From assembly GCF_002261425.1 (NCBI RefSeq), contig NZ_NEVJ01000002.1, forward strand, positions 930,001-994,000: 64,000 bases of DNA, written 5' to 3'. The DNA is from Bordetella genomosp. 9. Lineage in GTDB: Bacteria > Pseudomonadota > Gammaproteobacteria > Burkholderiales > Burkholderiaceae_B. Of this stretch, positions 1 to 9,149 are shown piece by piece. How positions within the stretch are numbered: the stretch's first letter is position 1; each line of letters begins with the position of its first letter. The notes under the pieces are model-generated. The model saw only the letters and a list, made by a program, of their open reading frames with translations, had not been told where the DNA came from and made no database searches. Both the position numbers and the translations under genes were made by a program.

Positions 1-1380
1 CTTGGCCTGCGGCCGTTCGCCGGGCACGCGGGCGTCGGCCAGTTGCCGCCACACCAGCGCCGACAGCCAGGTGATCAGGCCCACGCACACGAAGGACCAC
101 ATGAACGCGGGCTGCAGGTGGCGCTCCGGTCCCGCCAGCAGCGACACCAGGCCGCCGCCCACCGTCACGCCCAGGCCCATCGCCACCATCTGGAACATCG
201 AGAACAGGCTGTTGCCCGGGCCCGCCTGCTGCGGGCTCAGCGACGTCAGCGTGACGCTGTTCATCGCCGAGTACTGCATGGAGTTGCCCAGGCCGAAGGC
301 GGCCAGCTGCACGATCTGCAGCCACAGCGGCCAGTCGCGCGAGAACAGGGCGAAGGAAAGGATCCAGAATCCGACGAACAGCGTATTGGCGACCAGGAAG
401 CGCGGATAGCCGTAGCGCTTGATCAAGGGCGAGACCCAGGACTTCGATATCGCGCCGGCGGCGGCCACGGGGACCAGCATCAGGCCCGAGTGCAGCGGTG
501 TGTAGCCCATGCCCAGCTGCATCATCAAGGGCAGCAGGAACGGGACCGCCGCCGCGCCGATCCGGCCAACCAGGTTCCCGGCGATGCCGACGGTGTAGTT
601 CCGCACGCGAAACAGGCTCAGCGGGAACAGGGGATTGCTGCGGCCGCGCGCGTGCAGGTAGTAGCCCAGGGCCGCCAGCACGCTGAGCGCGAGCAGGCCG
701 ATGGCCCAGGCGGCCTTGTTGTCGTCGGCCGGAACATCCAGCGCCGTGGAAAACGCCACCAGCCAGGTCGCCAGCAGCAGGCAGCCAATGAAGTCGAAGC
801 GCGGCGTGTCCTCGCGCACTTGCGGCGGCATATGGCGGCGGACGGCCCACATGCCGACCAGGCCGACGGGCACGTTGATCAGGAAGATCCAGTGCCAGCT
901 GAGCATTTCCACGAAGACGCCGCCCAGGACCGGCCCGAAGATCGGCCCGATCTGCCCGCCTATGGCGATGAACGCCAGTGATGAAATGAACTGGCTGGGC
1001 GGCACCGTGCGCAGCACCGTCAGCCGGCCCACGGGCAGCAGCATGGACGCGCCGGCGCCCTGTATCACCCGCGCCATCACCAACTGCGTGGGTGTGGCTG
1101 AGCAGGCGCACAGGAACGATCCCAGCACGAACGCCAGGATGGCGAAGAAGTACACCTTGCGGCTGCCGAAGCGGTCCGCCAGCCAGCCCGATGCGGGCAT
1201 GATCATCGCCATGGTGATCATGTAGGCGACGACCACGGGCTTCAGGGTCAGCGGCGGAACGCCCAGGTCCGTGGCGATGGCCGGCAGGGCGGTATTGACG
1301 ATGGTGGTATCCAGCGTCTGCATGAAAAAGCCGGCGGCGACGATCCAGAGTAAAGCGGCGTGGGAATCGGATCGGGGCAT
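1..1380 (-). CDS. DHA2-family MFS drug exporter (3' end cut by window edge)
   Basis: Read on the minus strand from an ATG at 1380, an uninterrupted frame runs off the left edge after about 460 codons. The translation has repeated hydrophobic segments and MFS hallmarks: DTTIVNTALPAIA in helix 1, GWLADRFGSRKVY in the loop after helix 2, and RVIQGAGASMLLPVGR. The spacing fits the 14-helix DHA2 family (MdtD/EmrB type, about 470 residues), which exports drugs by proton antiport. Only a few C-terminal residues should be missing. It follows the nicF-like gene after 179 bases in the same orientation, so it may end the pyridine operon or stand alone. It is not of the NicT nicotinate-importer type. Confidence 0.85.
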   Translation of the reverse strand, partial: MPRSDSHAALLWIVAAGFFMQTLDTTIVNTALPAIATDLGVPPLTLKPVVVAYMITMAMIMPASGWLADRFGSRKVYFFAILAFVLGSFLCACSATPTQLVMARVIQGAGASMLLPVGRLTVLRTVPPSQFISSLAFIAIGGQIGPIFGPVLGGVFVEMLSWHWIFLINVPVGLVGMWAVRRHMPPQVREDTPRFDFIGCLLLATWLVAFSTALDVPADDNKAAWAIGLLALSVLAALGYYLHARGRSNPLFPLSLFRVRNYTVGIAGNLVGRIGAAAVPFLLPLMMQLGMGYTPLHSGLMLVPVAAAGAISKSWVSPLIKRYGYPRFLVANTLFVGFWILSFALFSRDWPLWLQIVQLAAFGLGNSMQYSAMNSVTLTSLSPQQAGPGNSLFSMFQMVAMGLGVTVGGGLVSLLAGPERHLQPAFMWSFVCVGLITWLSALVWRQLADARVPGERPQAK

Positions 1381-1559
1381 TGCGGCTCTGCGGGTGAAAA
1401 GGGAAAGCACCACAGCCTTCGATGCCCGCTTCGGGCGGATCGAGGAGCTCTGCGGTGGGTTCCGGATGGACGGGGAAGACCTCCATTCTAAAGCGCGCCG
1501 CTGAATTTCGCCTGTGGGCCGCCCGCGCCGGGGGACGCCCGTCGCGTCGGCCCTGCCTG

Positions 1560-2264
1560 CTAGCGCGGCAGCGCCAGGACGAGATCCGCCAGCTCCGCGG
1601 CCGGCATCACGTCCGCGTACTTGCTCGCCATATCGAACAGGTTCACCGCATGCGACACCTGCGAACGGTCGTATACGGCGTCCTGCGGCACCACCACCTT
1701 GTAGTTCAGCGCGCAGGCGTCGACCACGGTGGCGCGCACGCAACCGCTGGTCGTGCAGCCCGTGACGACCACGGAGTCGACCTGCAGCCCCACCAGGTAG
1801 CTCGCCAGCGATGTTCCCTGGAACGCGCTGGCCTGCCGCTTGGGAATCAGGATGTCGCCTTCGACAGGCGCCACGTCCTTGACGAAATCGTAGTCAGGGG
1901 CGGCCACGTCCATCACGCCCGGCACCTTGGCTTCGAACTGCCCGCGATCGTGGGCCAGCTTGGGCGCGACGTGCGGATACAGCACGGGGGCGCCGATCTT
2001 GCGGAACGCCGCCAGCAGCCGCGCGATGTGCGGCACGGCGCGCCAGCCGTATTCGCCGCAGCTGGTCGACATCGTTTCGATGGCCTGCTCGATGGGCATG
2101 GGCTCGTAGCACATGGACCGGTACTGCACATCGATCACCAGCAGCGCCGGCCGCCGGCCGATGCCGGTCGGCGCGCCCCAGCCCGCCTTGCGATAGATCT
2201 CCAGCTCGTGCTCGGGGATGATGCCATCCCACGGGCGGGCGCGTTTCTCCAGGACTTCGGTCAT
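1560..2264 (-). CDS. nicF: Isochorismatase-fold amidohydrolase, maleamate amidohydrolase-like
   Basis: A 234-residue cysteine hydrolase of the isochorismatase/N-carbamoylsarcosine amidase fold. The expected triad is visible: Asp45 (LLVIDVQ), Lys142 (IPKRQASAF) and Cys175 (TTSGCVRATVVDA), followed by NLFDMASKY. These blocks resemble Pseudomonas NicF, which deaminates maleamate to maleate and ammonia in aerobic nicotinate breakdown. The start is four bases after the flavin monooxygenase stop, so the two are co-transcribed. nicX and nicD homologues about 8 kb away support the maleamate role. N-carbamoylsarcosine amidase is the main alternative, since the families intergrade. Confidence 0.75.
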   Translation of the reverse strand: MTEVLEKRARPWDGIIPEHELEIYRKAGWGAPTGIGRRPALLVIDVQYRSMCYEPMPIEQAIETMSTSCGEYGWRAVPHIARLLAAFRKIGAPVLYPHVAPKLAHDRGQFEAKVPGVMDVAAPDYDFVKDVAPVEGDILIPKRQASAFQGTSLASYLVGLQVDSVVVTGCTTSGCVRATVVDACALNYKVVVPQDAVYDRSQVSHAVNLFDMASKYADVMPAAELADLVLALPR

Positions 2265-2268
2265 GTTC

Positions 2269-3489
2269 TCAGATCTCCACGGACGTCGCGTCGTACTGCA
2301 GCAGCCAGTCGTAGCGCGCGCGGACGGCTTCGGTCGACCATTGCTTGTTGATATAGGGCCATGCGGTGGCTTCGTCGCCCAGATCGGGGCTATGGAAGAT
2401 GCCGAACATGTTCAGCGATTCCGCCTTGGTGCGGTTCGCGCGCTCAATGCGGGCGCTGTCGTAGCGCTGCAAGGCGCCGGGTATGTTGTCGGCCCCTTGC
2501 TCCAGGCAGCGCGCCAGCACATAGGCGTCTTCCATCGTCACGTTCACGCCCATGCCCAGGTAGGGCGTCATGGAATGGCAGGCATCGCCCACCAGCGTCA
2601 CCTGGCCCTGCGACCAGGCGTCCAGCGGGTCGCGCACGAACAGGCCCCAGCGGAACAGGTTCTCCGAGCCGACGAACAGATCGATGATGTCCTGGTGCCA
2701 GCCTTCGAAGTCCTTCAGCGCATCGGCCAGGTCACCTTTCTCGGACCACGATTCGGTGTGCCAGGTGTCGCTGTCCACCTGCGCGGAAAAACTGACGAAC
2801 ATCTCGCCGTTGCGCTGGACCGGGTAGGTCGTGACGTGGGCGGTAGGGCCCACCCAGGTCGATGCCAGCGGTTCGCGATGCTGCGGCTTGAGCTTGTGCA
2901 TCGGCGTCAGGCCGCGCCAGGCCAGGGCGCCGGTATAGCGCGCCGGCGCCGGGCCGAACATCGATTGCCGCACGCGGGAATGCGCGCCGTCGCAGCCGAC
3001 GACCACGTCGCCTTCGACATGGCTGCCGTCATCCAGCAGCAGGCGTGCGCGGCCATCGACGGTTTCCGCGCCCACCGAGCGCACGCCGAAATGGACCGCG
3101 TCCGGCTTGAGCGCGACCACCGCTTCGTACAGCACGCGCTGCAATTCGGCGCGCAGCACCTGGATCAGCGTATGGTCGGCCTTGGAGTCCGTGTTTCCGC
3201 GGTTGTAGACCGATTTGCCTTCGCCGGTCTTCCAGTAGCGGATCAGGCGATCCTGCGGCGGCAGGTTGATGGCCTCGAGCTTCTCCTTCAGGCCCAGCGC
3301 GGCCATGACCTTGGCGCCGTTGGCCGAGATCCACAGGCCGGCGCCCACTTCGCGCAGCTCCGACGATTGCTCATAGATATCGACGTCCAGGCCTTTCTTC
3401 AGCAGCGCGAGCGCCAGCGTCAGGCCGCCCATTCCGGCGCCCGCGATGATCACATGCGTTCGAGCCCGGGTGTTCGTGGAGTCAGACAT
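2269..3489 (-). CDS. Class A FAD-dependent aromatic monooxygenase (NicC/salicylate hydroxylase type)
   Basis: A 406-residue single-component flavoprotein hydroxylase. The N-terminal Rossmann motif GAGMGGLTLALAL is at about residues 17-29, the second FAD motif GDACHSMTPYLGMGVN is in the C-terminal half, and the middle DG motif reads VVVGCDGAHSRVR. The family inserts one oxygen atom into electron-rich aromatics using NAD(P)H, sometimes with decarboxylation, as in 6-hydroxynicotinate 3-monooxygenase (NicC). Position between a ring hydroxylase and nicF makes production of a 2,5-dihydroxypyridine from a hydroxylated pyridine acid the likeliest job (inference). The sequence is not close enough to remembered NicC for a firm symbol. 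Shine-Dalgarno AGGAG lies five bases before the ATG. Confidence 0.75.
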   Translation of the reverse strand: MSDSTNTRARTHVIIAGAGMGGLTLALALLKKGLDVDIYEQSSELREVGAGLWISANGAKVMAALGLKEKLEAINLPPQDRLIRYWKTGEGKSVYNRGNTDSKADHTLIQVLRAELQRVLYEAVVALKPDAVHFGVRSVGAETVDGRARLLLDDGSHVEGDVVVGCDGAHSRVRQSMFGPAPARYTGALAWRGLTPMHKLKPQHREPLASTWVGPTAHVTTYPVQRNGEMFVSFSAQVDSDTWHTESWSEKGDLADALKDFEGWHQDIIDLFVGSENLFRWGLFVRDPLDAWSQGQVTLVGDACHSMTPYLGMGVNVTMEDAYVLARCLEQGADNIPGALQRYDSARIERANRTKAESLNMFGIFHSPDLGDEATAWPYINKQWSTEAVRARYDWLLQYDATSVEI

Positions 3490-3497
3490 GGGTTCTC

Positions 3498-3998
3498 CTA
3501 TTGATAATTGTGTGGGTTATGGATGAGGTCCATGACGGCCTCAAGAATCTTGACGTAGCCGGTGCAGCGGCAGATGTTGCCGCGCAGGTAATGGCGCACG
3601 GTTTCCTCGGTCGGCTTCTCGTGGCGCGCCAGCAGGGACTTCACCGCCAGGATCATCCCGGGCGTGCAGAAGCCGCATTGCAGCGCGCCGTGCGCGATGA
3701 AGGCCCGCTGCACGGGATCCAACCGCTTGCCGTCGGCCAGTCCTTCTATGGTCGTGACTTCGCGGTCATGCGCATCCGCGCACAGCGTCGTGCAGCTGGA
3801 CGTCGGGTTGCCGTCCACCAGCACCGTGCATGCACCGCACACCTGCACGTCGCAGGAGCGCTTGGTGCCCTTGAGCTGCAACTGGTCGCGCAGCACGTCG
3901 ATCAGCATCTCGCAGGGTTCGACCTCGACCGACGCGGGGGCGCCGTTCAGCTTGAAGTCCACGCGCATCAGGGGAATTTCGTTTTCGGTCTGGCTCAT
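3498..3998 (-). CDS. Molybdenum hydroxylase small subunit, two [2Fe-2S] clusters (CoxS type)
   Basis: A 166-residue iron-sulfur subunit of a xanthine-oxidase-family hydroxylase. The plant-ferredoxin-like N-terminal cluster ligands are Cys49, Cys54, Cys57 and Cys69 (CDVQVCGACTVL). The C-terminal helical cluster ligands are Cys108, Cys111, Cys143 and Cys145 (CGFCTPG and CRCTGY). It passes electrons from the Mo cofactor towards FAD. I placed the start at the ATG at 3998 because it overlaps the FAD-subunit stop as ATGA and gives the normal family length; an upstream in-frame extension to 4226 is not real. The substrate cannot be read from this subunit. Confidence 0.9.
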   Translation of the reverse strand: MSQTENEIPLMRVDFKLNGAPASVEVEPCEMLIDVLRDQLQLKGTKRSCDVQVCGACTVLVDGNPTSSCTTLCADAHDREVTTIEGLADGKRLDPVQRAFIAHGALQCGFCTPGMILAVKSLLARHEKPTEETVRHYLRGNICRCTGYVKILEAVMDLIHNPHNYQ

Positions 3999-4858
3999 GG
4001 CAGGCACGCTTTGATGGCTCGTTCGGCAAGAACGGAAACGAGATGGCGTTTGTAGTCGGCACCGCCATGCAGGTCGTCGTGGGCGTCGATCGCTTCCGCG
4101 TCGGCAGCAATCGCGGGAGCCAGATGGCGCCAGATGTCGTCGGCGGGCAGATCGGCGGGCAGTCCGGCCGCGGCGTCCTCGGCGCGCGCCAGCCGCACCG
4201 GGCTGGCGGCGATCGCGCCGGCCCACAGGCTCAGGCGCTGCGGGTTGTCCGTCGACCAGACGGCGCCGACGCCCACCGCCGGGCGCTCGGTGTGCCCGAA
4301 GGATCGGTAGGCGGAGCGTGTGCCCGCGGATTGCGGCGCGACCTCGATGGCGACCAGGATCTCGTCATCCTCGCGCGCGGTCACGAACTCGCCCAGGTGG
4401 AAGTCGCGTGATGGGACCTCCCGTTCGCCACTCGGTCCCAGCAACACCACCCAGGCATCCAGCGCACAGAGCATGGTGGGCGCATCCGCATGCGGCTCGG
4501 CGAAGCACAGCACGCCACCCAGCGTGCCGGCGATGCGCACGCGGATATTGGCGACGTGCTCGCTGAGCTGCGCGTAGCCGGGCAGGGCATCGCGGATGAT
4601 GGGATCGTTGGCGATCGTGTCATGCGAGGTCAACGCGCCTATCGATATCGTGCCATCGTCCTTCACGCGCACGCCTTTCAGCGCGGTGATCTGCTTCAGG
4701 TCGATCACGTGCTGGTATTGCAGCACGTGCGCCTTCAAGGCCACCAGCAGTTCGGTGCCACCCGCATGGAAGGTCGCGGCGTCGCCGTGCTCGGCCTTCA
4801 ATGCGATCGCCTCGTCCAGGCTGGCGGGCCGATGCAGAAAGAATTTCCTGGCCCGCAT
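3995..4858 (-). CDS. Molybdenum hydroxylase FAD-binding medium subunit (CoxM type)
   Basis: A 287-residue FAD subunit of the CO-dehydrogenase/xanthine-dehydrogenase medium-chain family. Two flavin-binding stretches are seen: HAGGTELLVALKAHV (about residues 32-46, the usual AGGT/Q-L loop) and RIAGTLGGVLCFAEPHADA (the usual TIGGN...ADP loop). The chosen ATG at 4858 overlaps the CoxG-like stop as TGATG. The frame stays open further upstream, but that part encodes the antisense of the low-complexity CoxG linker. The order large, G, medium, small fits one transcript. Confidence 0.88.
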   Translation of the reverse strand: MRARKFFLHRPASLDEAIALKAEHGDAATFHAGGTELLVALKAHVLQYQHVIDLKQITALKGVRVKDDGTISIGALTSHDTIANDPIIRDALPGYAQLSEHVANIRVRIAGTLGGVLCFAEPHADAPTMLCALDAWVVLLGPSGEREVPSRDFHLGEFVTAREDDEILVAIEVAPQSAGTRSAYRSFGHTERPAVGVGAVWSTDNPQRLSLWAGAIAASPVRLARAEDAAAGLPADLPADDIWRHLAPAIAADAEAIDAHDDLHGGADYKRHLVSVLAERAIKACLP

Positions 4859-5733
4859 CAGCCGCCTCGCTTGCCCAGGCTGGCCGCCGCGCCCAGCAGG
4901 GGCAGGGCCAGCCACCACCAGGGCGATTGCCCGTAGGCGACCGCGCCATGCGCCACGCCGACGGCGACGGCGACGTTGATGCCCAGGCGGGGCCACAGGA
5001 AGACCAGTTCGGTCGTGCCGGAGGATTTCGCACTGACCGCTTGCGCGGCGGCGGGCGCCCGCATCGAGGGCGCCTGCGCCGCGACAGGCGTCGTGGCGGA
5101 CGCGGGGGCTGATGCAGTGGCCGGCCTGGCGGCAGCCGGTGTGGCTGACGATGCAGCTGACGATGTGGCTGACGACGCCGTTGCAGCCGCCGACGATGCG
5201 GCGCCACGCACGGCCGGCGCCGACACGCCATCCGCCATCGCGGCGGCGCCGGCATCCGGAGCCAGGCTGCCATCCAGATGCGCCAGCTCCGCGCGCAGGC
5301 GCGCTTCGAACTCGGCGAACAACTGCTCCGACCGTTTGCGCACGATCGGATATCCCAGCGACGCCAGCCGTCCGGCCACCTGCATGCTCGCGCTCACGTC
5401 CAGCTTGCACAGGACATCCGAACCGTCGCGCTGCTCGTCCAGGTTCACCACCATCCGCACGTCGATGGTCGTCCCCGTCGCCTTGTCGGTGCCCAGCGCC
5501 TTCAGCGCCACCTGCCGCTCGATCTCATAGGACTCGATCTCGATCTGCGTGGGCACTTCCAGCTTGAACGGCCCGATCTTCTGCCGCATGACGGCGGAGA
5601 AGGTCTTGAGTTTTTCGACCTCGACCACGTTTTCGCAGCCGGGTATCAGCGTGGCCACCCGCTTGACGTCGAAGAAAATGTCCCACAACTGCGAGGCGGT
5701 CGCGGGCAGCAAAGCGTCGATTCTGAAATCCAT
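4858..5733 (-). CDS. CoxG-like START/SRPBCC-fold protein with Ala-rich linker and membrane tail
   Basis: A 291-residue protein. Residues 1-150 or so are a CoxG domain (carbon monoxide dehydrogenase subunit G, polyketide-cyclase/START fold): PATASQLWDIFFDVKRVATLIPGCENV, then IGPFKL and the C-terminal helix with EARLRAELAHL. A long alanine/serine/threonine-rich linker follows, then a Trp-rich hydrophobic segment near the C-terminus (WWWLALPLLGAAASLG) that could anchor it in the membrane. In carboxydotrophs CoxG helps recruit CO dehydrogenase to the membrane; the tail fits that idea. The linker DNA has an imperfect repeat around GCTGACGATG at 5140-5260. Confidence 0.8.
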   Translation of the reverse strand: MDFRIDALLPATASQLWDIFFDVKRVATLIPGCENVVEVEKLKTFSAVMRQKIGPFKLEVPTQIEIESYEIERQVALKALGTDKATGTTIDVRMVVNLDEQRDGSDVLCKLDVSASMQVAGRLASLGYPIVRKRSEQLFAEFEARLRAELAHLDGSLAPDAGAAAMADGVSAPAVRGAASSAAATASSATSSAASSATPAAARPATASAPASATTPVAAQAPSMRAPAAAQAVSAKSSGTTELVFLWPRLGINVAVAVGVAHGAVAYGQSPWWWLALPLLGAAASLGKRGG

Positions 5734-5809
5734 GGCGTCGTTGTCTGGTTATCGGTGTTGTCAGGACTGCTGGCCGCCATCATGTCCGGCATGATGGCGC
5801 CGCGGCCGG

Positions 5810-8131
5810 TCACTTCTTGTCGGTCAGGTTTTCGTCTTGGGCGGTCAGCGCTTTGTCCCGCAACGCGCGCCAGACGCGCTCCGGCGTCAACGGCAGCTCC
5901 TTCAGCCGTATCCCCCATCCCTGGAACAACGCATTGGCCACCGCTGGCGCCACGGGCAGGATCGCGCCTTCGCCGCCGCCACGCGCACCGAACGGCCCGG
6001 GGCCGTCGCCGCTTTCGATCAGCGCCGTGCCGACGTGGTCCGGCACTTCCTCCATCGTCGGCACCTTGTAGTCGAACAGCGTCCCGTTCACGACCTGGCC
6101 GTCTTCGTAGATGTATTCCTCGGACAGCGTGTGGCCCAGGCCCATCACCATGGCGCCTTCGTCCTGGCCTTCCGCCGCCTTGGGGTTGATCACATGGCCC
6201 AGGTCGGCCGCGCCGCCCGCCCGCAGGACGCGGATCGCGCCGGTGCCTTCGTCCAGCCCGATCTCGAAGGCGCCCGCGCCGGTTTCCCAGAACAGCGGTT
6301 GCAGCTTGAACGCGCCGTCCTTGGTGTTCGGGTTCACGCGTCCCACGCCCAGGAACTCGCCGGCCGCCATGCCGTGGAAGCGCCGCAGCAGCTCGATGAA
6401 GGGCATCTGGCCATTCGGCCCTTCGACCGCGCCTTCCACCAGCGTGTAGTCATCGGGCGACCCGCCCAGCTCCTGCGCGGCGATATCGCGCACCTGACGC
6501 AGGATGTCCTCGCAGGCGAGCTGCACCGCCAGGCCGATGATCACGGTCGAACGGCTCGCACCCGTGCCCCAGTCATAGGGCGCTTGCAGCGTATCCGGCT
6601 GCGCGACGGCGATCATCCTCAATGGCTGGTTCAGGGTCTTCGCGGCGATGATGCGCAGCACGCCCCGGCTGCCTTGCCCGATCTCCACCGTGTTCGCGGA
6701 GACATTCACCGAGCCATCCGCGCGCAGCCGCACGATGGCGCCGCCGATAGGCATGATGCCCGGGTCGGTCGCACCGACCGCGACGCCCAGCCCGCGCCGG
6801 CCCTGGTAGGCGGGTTCCGGCAGATTCTTCAACGTATCCACCGCCGCGCGCAGCGACCGCCGCATATCGATGTCCAGCGGACGCAGGTCGTGCTTGATCG
6901 TCTCGCCTTTCTGCGCCAGGTTCAACATGCGGAACTCGATGGGGTCCATGCCTATCGCATCGGCAATGATGTCCATCTGCGATTCCGTCGCCCACACCGC
7001 CTGCGGCCCGCCGATCGAGCGGAAGGCCGCGCCCGGCACGGTGTTCGTATAGACGCCGATCGCTTCCAGGCGCAGATTGGGTATGTGGTACGGCCCGATG
7101 GCGCGGATCGCGGCCTTCACGGCGATCGCCGGCCCGGTGTCCGCATACGCGCCGCCATTCAGCACCGCGCGCACCGTCTTGGCGACGATCCTGCCGCCGG
7201 CATCGACGGTGGTCTTCAAGGTCACTTCCGCATCCAGCCGCCGGCAGGTCAGCATCGATTCGGCGATCGTCAGGCAGACGCGCACGGGCGCTTGCGCTTT
7301 CCACGACAGCGCCGCCACCAGCGGATCGATCTTCACCGACGCCTTTCCGCCGAAGCCACCGCCGACGTAGGGCGAGTGCACCCGCACGCAGGCCAGCGGT
7401 ATGCCCAGCGTCTCCGAACATACGCGTTGGATCGCGGTAGGCGTCTGGCCACCGCTCCAGATTTCCAGCGAACGCGGTGTCCAGTGCGCCAAGCAGACAT
7501 GGGGCTCCATCGCGTAGTGGAACACCATCGGGAAGGTGAAGGTGTCCTCGAACACCTTCACGTCGCCCTGGAACGCCTGGTCGACGTCGCCGCTTGCATA
7601 GGACCACTGCTGGAACTGGTTGGTCCCCGGTACCGGCGTGCAATGGCCCCGGAAGTAATAGTCCTTCAGGACCTCCATGTCTTCATGGACCAGTGCCGCG
7701 CCCTCCGCCAATGCTTCCTGCGCGGTAGTGGAGTGCGGCAGCGTTTCATAGCTGACGACGATGGCGTCCAACGCCGCTTCCGCAGTCGCCTCATCGACCG
7801 CCGCCACCGCGGCGACCGGATCGCCCACGTAGCGCACCTTGTCCAGCGCAATCACCGGGCGGTCGCGCAGGGACAGGCCCCAGCGGATCTCGCTGCCCGG
7901 CATATCCTTCAGGTCCTCGCCCGTCAGGATGGCGACGACGCCGGGAATCGCCAGCGCGGCGCTGGTGTCCAGCCTGGCGATGCGGGCGTGCGGCACCGTG
8001 CTGCGCAGGATCTTCCCGTGCAGCATGTTGGGCACTTCCACATCGCTGGCGTACACCGCCGTGCCGGTTACCTTCTCCAGGTAATCGGCGCGCGGCTCCG
8101 CGCTTAGGGAGAACTGAGGCTTGGCATGCAT
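5810..8131 (-). CDS. Molybdenum hydroxylase large subunit (xanthine-oxidase family)
   Basis: A 773-residue molybdopterin-binding subunit. Recognisable blocks are the aldehyde-oxidase N-domain (DYLEKVTGTAVYASDVEVPNM), the Mo-cofactor loop YVGGGFGGKASVK, AAFRSIGGPQA, and the C-terminal GARGGGEGAILP carrying the catalytic Glu of the family. The AYxCSFR signature of form I CO dehydrogenase is absent, so this is not a classical CoxL but a ring or carbonyl hydroxylase using water as oxygen donor. Context with nicX, nicD and nicF points to hydroxylation next to the ring nitrogen of a pyridine acid such as nicotinate. Substrate is inference. Confidence 0.85.
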   Translation of the reverse strand: MHAKPQFSLSAEPRADYLEKVTGTAVYASDVEVPNMLHGKILRSTVPHARIARLDTSAALAIPGVVAILTGEDLKDMPGSEIRWGLSLRDRPVIALDKVRYVGDPVAAVAAVDEATAEAALDAIVVSYETLPHSTTAQEALAEGAALVHEDMEVLKDYYFRGHCTPVPGTNQFQQWSYASGDVDQAFQGDVKVFEDTFTFPMVFHYAMEPHVCLAHWTPRSLEIWSGGQTPTAIQRVCSETLGIPLACVRVHSPYVGGGFGGKASVKIDPLVAALSWKAQAPVRVCLTIAESMLTCRRLDAEVTLKTTVDAGGRIVAKTVRAVLNGGAYADTGPAIAVKAAIRAIGPYHIPNLRLEAIGVYTNTVPGAAFRSIGGPQAVWATESQMDIIADAIGMDPIEFRMLNLAQKGETIKHDLRPLDIDMRRSLRAAVDTLKNLPEPAYQGRRGLGVAVGATDPGIMPIGGAIVRLRADGSVNVSANTVEIGQGSRGVLRIIAAKTLNQPLRMIAVAQPDTLQAPYDWGTGASRSTVIIGLAVQLACEDILRQVRDIAAQELGGSPDDYTLVEGAVEGPNGQMPFIELLRRFHGMAAGEFLGVGRVNPNTKDGAFKLQPLFWETGAGAFEIGLDEGTGAIRVLRAGGAADLGHVINPKAAEGQDEGAMVMGLGHTLSEEYIYEDGQVVNGTLFDYKVPTMEEVPDHVGTALIESGDGPGPFGARGGGEGAILPVAPAVANALFQGWGIRLKELPLTPERVWRALRDKALTAQDENLTDKK

Positions 8132-8171
8132 GAGGTGGTCCGGGCCTGAGTGGTGTATGGATGCGTCGGCG

Positions 8172-9149
8172 TCAGTCTTCGAGCGAAATCTTCGAGCGCG
8201 CGATTACGTCCTTCCACAACGCCGTTTCATCGGCCTGACGCTTCACGACGGCCTGCGGCGTGCTCGACGCGGGTTCCACGCCCACGGCGCCCAGGCGTTC
8301 CTTGACTTCCTTGGACGCCATCGTTTTCGCGATCTGCGGCACGACCTTGTCGATCACGTTCTGCGGCACGCCCTTGGGCGCGTACAGCGCGAACCAGGTC
8401 ACGGCCTCGAAGCCGGGCAGCACCGTTTCCGCGAGCGTGGGGACATCGGGCAAGGCTTCCGACCGCTTGGCGGTCGTCACGGCCAGCGCCTTCAGCTTGC
8501 CGGTCTTGATGTACGACAGCACCGCGGGCCCTTGCTCGATCGCCATCACCACGCGTTCGGCGATCAGGTCCACCACCATGGGCGAGCTGCCCTTGTACTG
8601 GACGGGAAACACATCCACGCCAGCCCGCTGCTTGAACAGCTCCATGAACACATGCTGCGACGTGCCCGTGCCAGCCGACCCGTAGCCGAACTTGCCCGGG
8701 TTCTTTTTCAGGTAGGCGATCAGTTCCTGGATGTTGTTCACCGGCAGCGACGCCGGCACGACCACGTAGGAAGGATTGAAGCCCAGGATCGAGACGGGCT
8801 CGATCTTCTGGTAGACGCCTTCCATGCGCTTGCTCAGCAGCGGCAGGATCGAAAACATCGACGATGCGCCGATCAGCATCGTGTAGCCGTCCGCCGGGGC
8901 CCGCGATACATAGTCCGCCCCGATGATCCCCGACGCGCCGGCGCGGTTGTCCACCACGGTGGATTGACCAAGCTCGCTCAGCCCCGCCGCCACCGACCGC
9001 GCGTACAGATCCGTCGCGCCGCCGGGCGGGTAGGGCGCCACGATCGTGATGGGCTTGCTGGGATACGTATCCGCCGCCTGGGCCGTGCCCATCAGGCAAA
9101 TGCCGCACGCGAGGGCCGTGAAAGCCTTCTTCCAACCTGAGTTGCTCAT
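8172..9149 (-). CDS. TctC/Bug-family periplasmic solute-binding protein
   Basis: A 325-residue secreted binding protein. A signal peptide (about 25 residues ending AQA) precedes the family start YPSKPITIVAPYPPGGATD, followed by VDNRAGASGIIGADYVSRAPADGYT and FEAVTWFALYAPKGVP. Such proteins bind carboxylates for tripartite tricarboxylate transporters. No TctA or TctB is present here, so membrane parts must be shared or it acts as a sensor. It is the first gene before the hydroxylase operon, with AAGGGGAG as a good ribosome site, so the bound ligand may be the pathway substrate. Confidence 0.88.
   Translation of the reverse strand: MSNSGWKKAFTALACGICLMGTAQAADTYPSKPITIVAPYPPGGATDLYARSVAAGLSELGQSTVVDNRAGASGIIGADYVSRAPADGYTMLIGASSMFSILPLLSKRMEGVYQKIEPVSILGFNPSYVVVPASLPVNNIQELIAYLKKNPGKFGYGSAGTGTSQHVFMELFKQRAGVDVFPVQYKGSSPMVVDLIAERVVMAIEQGPAVLSYIKTGKLKALAVTTAKRSEALPDVPTLAETVLPGFEAVTWFALYAPKGVPQNVIDKVVPQIAKTMASKEVKERLGAVGVEPASSTPQAVVKRQADETALWKDVIARSKISLED

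Noticed and set aside
43..981. Open frame of 312 codons on the plus strand
   Set aside because: It is antisense to the MFS exporter; His/Arg/Gln-rich and unlike any protein, a by-product of high GC.
1..1380. MFS gene as a nicotinate importer (NicT)
   Set aside because: It has the DHA2 drug-exporter layout with about 14 segments, not the 12-segment anion:cation symporter type.
5837..8107. Plus-strand open frame of 756 codons
   Set aside because: Antisense to the hydroxylase large subunit, with no domain or ribosome site; the minus-strand frame has clear motifs.
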